From Alteromonas sp. KUL42 (GTDB lineage: Bacteria > Pseudomonadota > Gammaproteobacteria > Enterobacterales > Alteromonadaceae): DNA of 64,000 nucleotides. How positions within the stretch are numbered: the first letter of the stretch is position 1; the number at the start of each line of letters is the position of its first letter. Both the position numbers and the translations under genes were made by a program. The stretch spans positions 409,364 to 473,363 of the forward strand of contig NZ_BJKK01000003.1 in the NCBI RefSeq assembly GCF_006538325.1, given 5' to 3'. The notes below the pieces were generated by a model that did not search any database, was not told the origin of the DNA, and saw nothing but the letters and a program-made list of their open reading frames with translations. Positions 46,499 through 56,489 of this stretch are shown here, one piece after another.

Positions 46499-46800
46499 TT
46501 CGGCCCTAACTATTCCTAATCATATCAGCGATTAGTGCTCCAACTCACCGAAGGCCTCTTGAACGCAAGTGGCCTTTTTGTTTTTTCTGTCCCCCTCTTC
46601 CACTCAAAATCTATAGACAATTTGGGCCATAAAAATAAGCAGTGTCGAGTAACCAACATAGTTGCACTTTTCACCGCCCCATTATACGAAAGTATAAAGT
46701 TAGGGGTAAACCCTCATAACTGAATCGAGTACTCGTGACTACGCTTTATTTATAAAAGGCTTGCTTAGCATCACGCCAAGCCATGAACGAGGGATTCATC
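46499..46800. other. Intergenic region upstream of the PEP-CTERM-like gene
   Basis: Apart from the terminator at 46549-46581, this spacer should hold the promoter of the PEP-CTERM-like gene. I see nothing else in it. Confidence 0.4.
46549..46581 (+). terminator. Intrinsic terminator of the YSC84 gene
   Basis: AAGGCC-T-CTTG-AACG-CAAG-T-GGCCTT forms a stem with one T-T mismatch, followed by a T-rich tail, about 50 bp past the stop. Confidence 0.8.
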
Positions 46801-47790
46801 ATGCAACCACAAAACAACAAAGTGATAAGATTATTAGCAAGAACCATAGTAACGAGCACGTTGTTCGCTTCGGCGATGGTAGGCTTTTCAACTAACGCGG
46901 CAATAATAGGAAGCAGCTATGGGAATGCAGTCCATGTTGATCTTACCATTACAAGTAATGTAAGAGGTATGGTCTCAGCAATCGCTAACTCAACTATCAA
47001 CTTAGCTCATACCAGCGGTAGCGCACCTGAAGAATATTCACAGATAGAAACTATCATTGGCGCAAACGCAGATGCATCGGGTACGTTGGGCAGCCCCATC
47101 GACGTAACAGAGTTTGATGGCGCGCTATCTACCGCCATTATTGAAGGCGAATCTCAATCGTCTTTAAAAAACGTTATTCCAGTAAGCTTTTTTACGTCAG
47201 GCCGCGGAACCATAAACGACCTCAATCTCGACTTATTTTCAGACTTGCTTGGAATAAGTGGCTTTCTAACGCTAAGTGCCGATGTACTTTCAACTGTGTC
47301 TCGAATTGACGGAGAGCTCACATCTGGCCCAAACGTTAATCTATCCACAGCAGGTTCATCAGACATCGTAGATGTGGAAGTTAATCTTTGGGAACATACC
47401 GTAACGGCAACTGCACTCGAAAATCAGTCTCTATTTACCAGTTTGAATATCGCTGATTTTGGCTTGGGAATATTCGTTAATGAAGTCGAAACGTCGTGTT
47501 CTGGCTCTACTTGCACAGAGTCTCGAAACGCGGTTAGAGTATCTTTTGAAGATTTTTCACTAAACGCACTTTACACTGCGCTATTTCCCACTGGCGGGCC
47601 ATTAACCGGGCCAGCGCTTAACTTGACCGATAACCCAATTGTCAACGGCGAGATCATTTTAGCTAGCTCGCTTGCTACAACCTTTTCTTCTACTGAAGTA
47701 AATGCCCCATCTACGTTTGCAATTTTCATCTTTGCAGTAGGTTTATTGAGTGCGAGAAAGTTTAATAAACACAAAATGCTTCAGAAATAG
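46801..47790 (+). CDS. Exported protein with PEP-CTERM-like sorting signal
   Basis: The ATG at 46801, nine bases after GAGGG, gives 329 residues. A signal peptide (TIVTSTLFASAMVGFSTNAA) precedes a Ser/Thr/Asn-rich beta-type region with one likely disulfide (CSGSTCTES). The C-terminus reads VNAPSTFAIFIFAVGLLSARKFNK: a proline-containing motif, a hydrophobic helix and a basic tail. This is the PEP-CTERM/exosortase arrangement in its alteromonad APST-type variant. An exosortase would anchor or release it; none is in this window. The central domain is not recognised. It may be surface- or matrix-associated. Confidence 0.8.
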   Translation: MQPQNNKVIRLLARTIVTSTLFASAMVGFSTNAAIIGSSYGNAVHVDLTITSNVRGMVSAIANSTINLAHTSGSAPEEYSQIETIIGANADASGTLGSPIDVTEFDGALSTAIIEGESQSSLKNVIPVSFFTSGRGTINDLNLDLFSDLLGISGFLTLSADVLSTVSRIDGELTSGPNVNLSTAGSSDIVDVEVNLWEHTVTATALENQSLFTSLNIADFGLGIFVNEVETSCSGSTCTESRNAVRVSFEDFSLNALYTALFPTGGPLTGPALNLTDNPIVNGEIILASSLATTFSSTEVNAPSTFAIFIFAVGLLSARKFNKHKMLQK

Positions 47791-47850
47791 CGTTTGCATA
47801 AGGACTTTTAATTGGGCATATTTCAAACACAACTGACAAAGGGATTTCTT

Positions 47851-48630
47851 ATGATAATCGTGGTGTTTAATCAAAAAGGCGGCGTAGGCAAATCGACTAT
47901 TAGCACCAATTTAGCTGCACAAAGCGCTAAGCTAGGTCATAAGACCTTATTGGTAGACTTAGACCCTCAGGGAAATAGTACTCACTACGTAGGGTTTAAC
48001 GTCAGTGAACAAAGCCTTACCGTGGCCGATATGTTCAAACAAGTTGTTGGTATTTTCAGAACAGCCAAGAAGCCTAACGCGTTCGTGCATGCAACGCCTT
48101 ATGAAAGCCTCTTTGTTATGCCTTCCTCTCCTGCGTTGGCAGAAGTCGAACGAGAGCTCGAATCACGATACAAAATTTTTAAACTAAAAGACGCATTAAA
48201 AGAGTTAAAAGACGAATTCGACAACATTTTTATCGACACGCCTCCCAATTTTAATTTTTATTCTAAAGCGGCACTTATTGCTGCAGATGGCTTTTGCGTC
48301 CCCTTTGATTGCGACGATTTCTCGGCTCAGGCCATTGAGCGTTTACTTGAAAATGCACAGGAACTAAAGGAAGACCACAACCCTGAACTGCATTTGTTGG
48401 GTATTGTTGTTAATCAATTCAATAGCCAAGCAAAGCTTCCAAAAGAATTAATAGAGACGCTTAAACATCAAGATTTGCCAGTGCTAGAAAGTTATATAAG
48501 TGCCACGGTAAAAGTAAAAGAGTCTCACTCTAAGCGAATGCCACTGCCTTTCTACTTACCTAAGCACAAAGTGACTAAACAAATTGCGGCTTTATTTGAA
48601 GAACTCAATGCGAACAAAACGTATCGCTAA
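47851..48630 (+). CDS. Orphan ParA family ATPase
   Basis: The ATG at 47851 gives 259 residues: MIIVVFNQKGGVGKSTISTNLA holds the deviant Walker A (KGGVGKST, signature Lys near 11). VDLDPQGNSTHYVG follows, and Walker B is FIDTPPNF. The DNA-binding C-terminal part is typical. ParA ATPases segregate DNA or position protein cargos on the nucleoid. No ParB gene or parS-like palindromes lie beside it and no other plasmid-type gene is here, so cargo positioning or a stand-alone role is as likely as DNA partition. The upstream PEP-CTERM-like gene is 60 bp away; the downstream small gene is convergent. Confidence 0.92.
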   Translation: MIIVVFNQKGGVGKSTISTNLAAQSAKLGHKTLLVDLDPQGNSTHYVGFNVSEQSLTVADMFKQVVGIFRTAKKPNAFVHATPYESLFVMPSSPALAEVERELESRYKIFKLKDALKELKDEFDNIFIDTPPNFNFYSKAALIAADGFCVPFDCDDFSAQAIERLLENAQELKEDHNPELHLLGIVVNQFNSQAKLPKELIETLKHQDLPVLESYISATVKVKESHSKRMPLPFYLPKHKVTKQIAALFEELNANKTYR

Positions 48631-48639
48631 CAAGTCTCG

Positions 48640-48879
48640 CTAAACATCAATATCAATGTGCTTAAGCCCACCCTCGCTGTTACCTCGCTCTTTGTCTTTC
48701 GGTTTTTCTGCTGTTTTTTCGATAATCTCAGTCCGCTTCACGCCTTGGAACTGCTCGTGCTCTTCTTCACTGAAGTGCTCGGACTTTTTAGTCTTTTGCA
48801 CTTTTTTCACGCGGTCATCCGTCTCAATCGGCACTTTTGTGTTGCGAGGCAAAATGGGAAACAGTAGATCGTTGCTCAT
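48640..48879 (-). CDS. Small charged uncharacterised protein
   Basis: The ATG at 48879 follows a strong GGAGGG. The product has 79 residues, starts MSNDLLFPILPRNTKVPIETD and is then dominated by Lys/Glu (KKVQKTKKSEHFSEEEHEQ), ending GGLKHIDIDV. It has no signal or membrane helix and is probably disordered. The strong ribosome site and charge-biased composition support a real gene. It is convergent with the ParA gene, 9 bp away. No known domain is seen; it could be a ParA partner, but that is speculation. Confidence 0.7.
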   Translation of the reverse strand: MSNDLLFPILPRNTKVPIETDDRVKKVQKTKKSEHFSEEEHEQFQGVKRTEIIEKTAEKPKDKERGNSEGGLKHIDIDV

Positions 48880-48980
48880 ACGCCCTCCAGAAGTTTGCAT
48901 TCGTCTCTATAACTTATCGGCAACGAGTTGCCTAAAATTACGCTTCAAAACTAATTCATAACGAATTGTTTTAATATATA

Positions 48981-49003
48981 CACATTAAATTAGAGTTAAT
49001 GTG
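48981..49003. promoter_or_regulatory. Palindrome between the small gene and the his leader
   Basis: The perfect inverted repeat CACATTAA-N7-TTAATGTG lies between two divergent genes, 101 bp from the small gene start and 87 bp before hisL. It resembles a dimeric regulator site. No regulator can be named. Confidence 0.5.
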
Positions 49004-49089
49004 CCAAAAGAGTTCACTTTAACCTTGCAAATCCTAATTCAAAACGCTAATGTTTCTGCCGTTCGATATTAGGAAAACGATTTTTCAAA

Positions 49090-49134
49090 ATGATTAACTG
49101 CGCTGCAAAACATCACCATCACCACAAAGCATAA
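49090..49134 (+). CDS. hisL: his operon leader peptide
   Basis: A 14-codon open frame reads MINCAAKHHHHHKA and ends at 49134. It has five consecutive His codons at positions 8-12 (CAT CAC CAT CAC CAC). It is followed by alternative hairpins and a terminator just before hisG, so it is the sensor of histidyl-tRNA supply for attenuation. When His-tRNA is scarce the ribosome stalls here and the antiterminator forms. Confidence 0.93.
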   Translation: MINCAAKHHHHHKA

Positions 49135-49149
49135 CCTTTCAGGTTCGTG

Positions 49150-49227
49150 CTGGAAGGTCTATGTATCCTTCCAGTGGCGCAGATAAAAAATTTCTCGACC
49201 CTCGGAAGGAAACTTCCGGGGGTTTTT
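49150..49227 (+). terminator. his attenuator (pause hairpin, antiterminator, terminator)
   Basis: Three mutually exclusive pairings are visible. CTGGAAGG (49150-49157) pairs with CCTTCCAG (49167-49174). CCTTCC (49167-49172) can instead pair with GGAAGG (49204-49209) as antiterminator. The terminator stem CCCTCGGAAG/CTTCCGGGGG with loop GAAA (49199-49222) is followed by TTTTT. This is the classic hisL-controlled attenuator layout. Confidence 0.9.
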
Positions 49228-49277
49228 CGTTTTAGGCGCAATAAAAAGTTAAAATACAACGTGTAAGGAACGTTTCA

Positions 49278-50180
49278 ATGAGTAACAGCAAAAGACTTCG
49301 AATTGCCATTCAGAAATCAGGACGCTTGAGCGATGACAGTATCGCCCTACTGAAAGCCATTGGCATCAAATTAAACATTCGTGATCGTCTGCTGATTGCG
49401 CATTCAACGAACCAACCTATCGACTTACTGCGTGTACGTGATGATGACATTCCTGGCCTTGTGATGGACGGTGTTGTTGACCTTGGCTTTATTGGCGAAA
49501 ACGAACTTGAAGAAAAAATGCTAGAACGCAAAGCGGCTGGCAAACCTTTCGAGTATGAAGTATTGCGTCGCTTGGATTACGGCGGTTGTCGTTTGTCTAT
49601 CGCTGTACCAAACGAGATGGACTACCAAGGTATCCAATCGCTAGACGGCAAAAAAGTGGCTACCACTTATCCTTATTTGCTTGAGCGCTATTTCAAAGAT
49701 CAAGGCATTAACGCGAAAGCGGTGATGCTGCAAGGTTCTGTGGAAGTTGCACCTCGCGCTGGTGTCGCTGACGCTATCTGTGACTTAGTGTCAACCGGTG
49801 CCACCCTTGAAGCTAATGGCCTGGTAGAAAAAGACGTTATCTTCCGCAGTAAAGCGGTACTTATTCAACGCGCAGACGGCGAACTAAGCGATGAAAAACA
49901 AACGCTTGTTAACCGTTTAATGCCACGAGTAGATGGCGTTTTACTTGCGAAAGAAAGTAAGTACATCATGCTACACGCTCCAAAAGCTTACCTAGAACAA
50001 GTAAAAAGCCTGCTCCCTGGAGCGGAAAACCCAACCGTGCTGCCACTTGCCGGCAATGATGAGCAAGTCGCTATTCACGTTGTTTCTACAGAAACCTTGT
50101 TCTGGGAAACCATGGAAAAACTTAAAGCCCTTGGTTGTAGCTCTATTCTTGTAATGCCAATCGAAAAAATGATGGGCTAA
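49278..50180 (+). CDS. hisG: ATP phosphoribosyltransferase
   Basis: HisG catalyses the first step of histidine synthesis, condensing ATP and PRPP. The 300 residues match the long, HisZ-independent form: [15 protein letters not shown] at the start, PRPP-binding region near [18 protein letters not shown] (about 168-185) and a C-terminal ACT-like domain for histidine feedback ([22 protein letters not shown]). It is the first structural gene, 51 bp after the attenuator, with an AAGGAACG ribosome site. hisD follows 13 bp later. Confidence 0.97.
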   Translation: MSNSKRLRIAIQKSGRLSDDSIALLKAIGIKLNIRDRLLIAHSTNQPIDLLRVRDDDIPGLVMDGVVDLGFIGENELEEKMLERKAAGKPFEYEVLRRLDYGGCRLSIAVPNEMDYQGIQSLDGKKVATTYPYLLERYFKDQGINAKAVMLQGSVEVAPRAGVADAICDLVSTGATLEANGLVEKDVIFRSKAVLIQRADGELSDEKQTLVNRLMPRVDGVLLAKESKYIMLHAPKAYLEQVKSLLPGAENPTVLPLAGNDEQVAIHVVSTETLFWETMEKLKALGCSSILVMPIEKMMG

Positions 50181-50193
50181 AAGGCAGACGATT

Positions 50194-51498
50194 ATGATTA
50201 CTTGGTCATCTCTTTCAGCAAGTGAGAAAAAACAGGCGCTAGCCCGCCCGGCTATGGCCAATAGCCAACAGTTAAAACAAACCGTGGGAGAAATCATCAC
50301 ACGTGTTGAACAAGAAGGCGATGTAGCGGTACTCGACTACACTCGTAAGTTCGACTGCCCCGATTTAACCAGCTTGGTATTATCACAAACAGATATCGAT
50401 GCCCTTGCTGCCAAGGTAACGCCAGAAGTAGCAAATGCGATAGATATCGCGTTTAACAACATAAAGACATTTCACGAAGCACAAAAGCCAAGTGATATTG
50501 CTTTGACTACCACGCCAGGGGTTCAGTGCGAGCTAAGATTTACTGCGCTTGATGCTGTGGGCCTTTACATTCCAGGTGGCAGCGCACCACTGCCATCAAC
50601 TGTGTTAATGCTAGGTGTACCTGCATTGGTGGCCGGATGTGAAAATAAGCTGCTATGCACACCGCCAAACAAAGCACAATTAATTGCCCCTGAAATTGCC
50701 TATGCTGCTAGAAAATGTGGCATCGACAAGATATTCCTATGCGGCGGTGCACAGGCGATTGCAGCCATGGCCCTAGGCACAGATACTATTCCACAGGTTG
50801 ATAAAATTTTTGGCCCTGGCAATAGCTTTGTCACCGAAGCAAAGCAGCAAGTTAGCCAGCGTGCTGATGGAGCAGCCATCGACATGCCAGCAGGCCCATC
50901 TGAAGTGTTAGTGCTTGCTGATGAATTTGCTAACCCTGAATTTGTTGCAGCAGACTTACTTTCCCAAGCCGAGCACGGTCCAGACTCGCAGGCTATTTTG
51001 GTGTCTAACAGCGCAGAACTTATAGAGCAGGCGAAGGACGCAGTAGAGCGTCAATTAGCTACGCTGTCACGTGCAGACATTGCGCGCCCAGCGATGGAAA
51101 ATGCACGCTATATATTGGCCGACACTATCGAGCAGGCCATTGAAGCCAGTAACGCCTACGCACCTGAACATTTAATAGTGCAAATAGAGAATGCCCGTGA
51201 TTATTTGCCAAAAATAAAGTATGCAGGCTCTATTTTCCTAGGCCCGTGGTCGCCAGAATCTGCCGGAGACTACGCTTCGGGTACAAACCACGTGTTACCG
51301 ACTTACGGCTATGCGAAAAATTATTCAAGCCTTGGCCTTTTGGACTTTATGCGTCGCTACACTATTCAAGAGTTAAGTGCAGATGGAATGCGTAATTTAG
51401 GCCCGGCTATTATGGCTTTGGCAGCAGCGGAAGGGTTGGACGCGCACGAACAAGCCGTTGCCCTTCGAATGCAAGCACTTACGCAAGGAGACGCCTAA
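50194..51498 (+). CDS. hisD: Histidinol dehydrogenase
   Basis: HisD oxidises histidinol to histidine in two NAD-dependent steps using Zn2+. The 434 residues are of normal length. Visible motifs are VGLYIPGGSAPLPSTVLMLGVPA (about 124-146), the NAD region FGPGNSFVTEAKQQV, MPAGPSEVLVLAD, LSQAEHGPDSQA with Zn ligands Gln and His, and YAPEHL with the catalytic Glu-His pair. The stop overlaps the hisC ATG by one base. Confidence 0.97.
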   Translation: MITWSSLSASEKKQALARPAMANSQQLKQTVGEIITRVEQEGDVAVLDYTRKFDCPDLTSLVLSQTDIDALAAKVTPEVANAIDIAFNNIKTFHEAQKPSDIALTTTPGVQCELRFTALDAVGLYIPGGSAPLPSTVLMLGVPALVAGCENKLLCTPPNKAQLIAPEIAYAARKCGIDKIFLCGGAQAIAAMALGTDTIPQVDKIFGPGNSFVTEAKQQVSQRADGAAIDMPAGPSEVLVLADEFANPEFVAADLLSQAEHGPDSQAILVSNSAELIEQAKDAVERQLATLSRADIARPAMENARYILADTIEQAIEASNAYAPEHLIVQIENARDYLPKIKYAGSIFLGPWSPESAGDYASGTNHVLPTYGYAKNYSSLGLLDFMRRYTIQELSADGMRNLGPAIMALAAAEGLDAHEQAVALRMQALTQGDA

Positions 51499-52577
51499 TG
51501 TCTGCCCTTATCGATAACCTAATTAATGACAACTTAGTACCGCTGAAGCCTTATGAATCAGCACGGCGCTTGTTTTCTGGCGGCCAAGACTGGCTCAATG
51601 CTAACGAATCTCCCTATGCAAACCCATACAGCGTAGATAGCAGTAACTTTAACCGTTATCCATCGTGTCAACCTGAAGCAGTGGTGAGTGGTTACGCTAA
51701 TTACGCAGGGCTAGATAAGTCACAGCTTATTGTAACTCGCGGCGCAGACGAAGGCATTGAACTACTTATTCGTACGTTCTGCACACCCGGCAAAGACAAT
51801 ATTCTTATTTGCCCACCTACGTATGGCATGTATGCCATTAGCGCAGAAACATGCGACGTGGGCATTACAAAAATACCGTTGAACGAAGACTTTAGCCTAA
51901 ATGTTGACGCGGTTTGCGCTGAAGAAGACGTAAACGTTATTTTTATCTGTGCACCGAATAACCCAACCGGAACGCCGGTGGCGCGCGAAGACATCAAAAC
52001 CGTACTTAATCACTTTGCCGATAAAGCGTTAGTGGTGGTAGATGAAGCCTATATTGAATTTGATGCCGACAATACTTGGGCAAATGAGATTAACAGCTAC
52101 CCGAACTTAGTAGTACTTCGCACTTTGTCAAAAGCGTTCGCACTTGCTGGCCTTCGCTGCGGCTTTACCCTAGCACAGGCACCGGTAATTCAAGCACTTT
52201 TAAAAGTGATTGCGCCCTACCCAATCCCCGAGCCCGTGGCGCAAATTGCAGCACAAGCATTATCGGCAGAAGCGTTAACCTTACTTGAACTGCAAGTGGC
52301 TACCATTAATCGCGAGAAAGAAGCACTTGCAGAAGCGCTTGAGTCGGTGGAAGGCTTTGAACTGGTGGGAGACAGGCGTGCAAACTTTATTTTATTCCGC
52401 TACGAAAAAGCGCCAGCGCTAATGCAGTATTTAGTAAGCCAAGGCATGCTTATTCGCGACCAATCGAAACAGCTCAATTTACAAAACTGTTTGCGCGTAA
52501 GCATCGGCACTGAAGAGCAAAATCAGCGCTTAATGCAGTTAATCAATGAATTCAAAATTAATGAGGACGCGGCATGA
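51498..52577 (+). CDS. hisC: Histidinol-phosphate aminotransferase
   Basis: HisC is a PLP-dependent class II aminotransferase converting imidazole acetol phosphate to histidinol phosphate. The 359 residues include [11 protein letters not shown] at the N-terminus, [11 protein letters not shown] (about 150-160), [10 protein letters not shown] and the PLP lysine in [15 protein letters not shown] (Lys near 216). Start and stop overlap the flanking hisD (TAATG) and hisB (ATGA) genes, so translation is coupled. Confidence 0.97.
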   Translation: MSALIDNLINDNLVPLKPYESARRLFSGGQDWLNANESPYANPYSVDSSNFNRYPSCQPEAVVSGYANYAGLDKSQLIVTRGADEGIELLIRTFCTPGKDNILICPPTYGMYAISAETCDVGITKIPLNEDFSLNVDAVCAEEDVNVIFICAPNNPTGTPVAREDIKTVLNHFADKALVVVDEAYIEFDADNTWANEINSYPNLVVLRTLSKAFALAGLRCGFTLAQAPVIQALLKVIAPYPIPEPVAQIAAQALSAEALTLLELQVATINREKEALAEALESVEGFELVGDRRANFILFRYEKAPALMQYLVSQGMLIRDQSKQLNLQNCLRVSIGTEEQNQRLMQLINEFKINEDAA

Positions 52578-53643
52578 GTCAACAAGCCATTTTATTTATC
52601 GATCGCGACGGCACACTTGTTGAAGAGCCGCCAATTGATAAGCAGTTAGACAGCCTAGAGAAGCTTGTTTTCGAGCCAAACGTTATTCCTGTTTTACTTA
52701 AACTTAAAGCCGCTGGCTTCAAGTTAGTCATGGTAAGTAACCAAGATGGATTGGGTACCGACAGCTTCCCGCAAGAAGATTTTGACAAGCCACACAATGC
52801 GATGATGGCTATATTTGAAAGCCAAGGTGTAACATTTGATGATGTACTGATTTGTCCGCACTTCAACGAAGACAATTGCACATGCCGCAAGCCAAAACTT
52901 GGCCTTGTTCAGGAATACTTGCAGCAAGGCAAAGTAGACTTTACCCGTTCCTTTGTTATTGGCGACAGAGTTACTGATGTGCAGCTTGCTGAAAACATGG
53001 GTATTCGCAGCTTTCAGTACAACCGTGAAAGCTTAAACTGGAACGATATTCAGAAAAGCTTGTTGGCATCGTCGCGTATTGCCGAAGTCGTGCGTACAAC
53101 CTCAGAGACTGATATTCGCGTTCGTGTAGACCTTGATTCACAGGCCAAGTCGACAATTCAAACCGGAATGGGTTTTTTTGACCACATGCTCGACCAAATT
53201 GCTACTCATGGTGGTTTTGAATTAACTCTTACAACCGACGGCGATTTGCACATTGACGATCACCACAGTGTGGAAGACACGGCTCTTGCGTTAGGTGAAG
53301 CGCTCAAAAAAGCATTAGGCGACAAACGCGGTATTGGCCGCTTTGGTTTTGCTCTTCCTATGGATGAATGCCGCGCAGAATGTATTATGGATATATCGAA
53401 CCGCCCTTATCTTAAATTTGAGGCCGAATTTAGCCGCGACCAAGTAGGCGAAATGGCCACAGAAATGGTGCCACACTTCTTCTACTCGCTTGCTCAAAGT
53501 ATGGGGTTATCGCTGCACCTTTCCACCAGCGAAGGCAATGCACACCATCAGGTAGAAAGCTTGTTTAAAGTGTTTGGCCGCGCGCTTCGTCAAGCTATTA
53601 CGCGTCAAGGCGATGCGCTGCCAAGCAGTAAAGGAGCGCTATA

Positions 53644-53644
<1 letters not shown>
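52574..53644 (+). CDS. hisB: Bifunctional histidinol-phosphatase/imidazoleglycerol-phosphate dehydratase
   Basis: This 356-residue fusion has an N-terminal HAD phosphatase (about 1-165; [13 protein letters not shown] with the nucleophile Asp, Zn-binding [15 protein letters not shown]) and a C-terminal dehydratase (about 167-356; [32 protein letters not shown], and [14 protein letters not shown] metal ligands). It catalyses steps 6 and 8 of the pathway, as in enteric bacteria. The fused form is a gammaproteobacterial-type trait. Confidence 0.97.
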
Positions 53645-55800
<2,156 letters not shown>

Positions 55801-55804
<4 letters not shown>

Positions 55805-56418
55805 TCATTACCAATGAAAATAGCAATAAACTGGCTTGGGACAAAATGGATAACCTGTTGCCTGCCATTGTGCAAGACGCACTGTCTGGCAAGGTATTGA
55901 TGCAGGGGTATATGGACCAAGACGCCCTAGCGAAAACCCTTGAAACGGGCAAAGTGACCTTTTTCAGCCGTTCAAAGCAGCGCCTTTGGACTAAGGGTGA
56001 AACATCTGGGAATACGCTAGATTTAGTAAGCGTTGCCTGCGACTGCGACCAAGACTCGCTATTAGTACTTGCCAACCCTAATGGCCCAACATGCCACACT
56101 GGCGTAGAAAGTTGTTGGTTTGACGGCAACACACCAGCTTTTACGTTTTTAGCTGATTTAGAGCGCGTATTGGCTGCCCGTAAAGATGCCGACCCCAAAA
56201 GCAGCTACACCGCTAGCCTTTACAACAAAGGCATTAAGCGCATTGCGCAGAAGGTCGGTGAAGAAGGCGTTGAAACAGCGCTTGCTGCCACGGTTCACGA
56301 CAAAGAAGAGCTTAAAAACGAAGCGGCTGACTTGTTGTATCACCTTACGGTACTGCTTCAAGCTAGTGATATGTCGCTAAACGATGCACTAAGTGTATTG
56401 CGCGAGCGTCACAAGTAG
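55801..56418 (+). CDS. hisI: Bifunctional phosphoribosyl-AMP cyclohydrolase/phosphoribosyl-ATP pyrophosphatase
   Basis: This 205-residue HisIE fusion catalyses steps 2 and 3 of the pathway. The N-terminal cyclohydrolase (about 1-118) has [28 protein letters not shown] and the Zn-binding CDCDQD with GPTCHTG. The C-terminal pyrophosphatase (about 120-205) has [24 protein letters not shown] and [10 protein letters not shown]. The GTG start overlaps the hisF stop. It is the last gene of the operon, with a strong terminator 34 bp after the stop. Confidence 0.96.
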
Positions 56419-56451
56419 TACAGTTTTATGTGAAGCTAAAACTCAAAACTT

Positions 56452-56477
56452 AAAAGCTCGCCAAATGGCGAGCTTTT
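56452..56477. terminator. Bidirectional terminator between his operon and M16 peptidase gene
   Basis: The perfect 11-bp stem AAAAGCTCGCC/GGCGAGCTTTT with a 4-nt loop lies between the convergent hisI and M16 genes, with T-rich tails in both directions. Confidence 0.9.
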
Positions 56478-56489
56478 GTTTATTACTTT

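Noticed and set aside
48656..48961. Plus-strand 101-codon frame opposite the small charged gene
   Set aside because: Cys/Phe/Ser-rich shadow; the minus-strand gene has a strong GGAGGG site and coherent composition.
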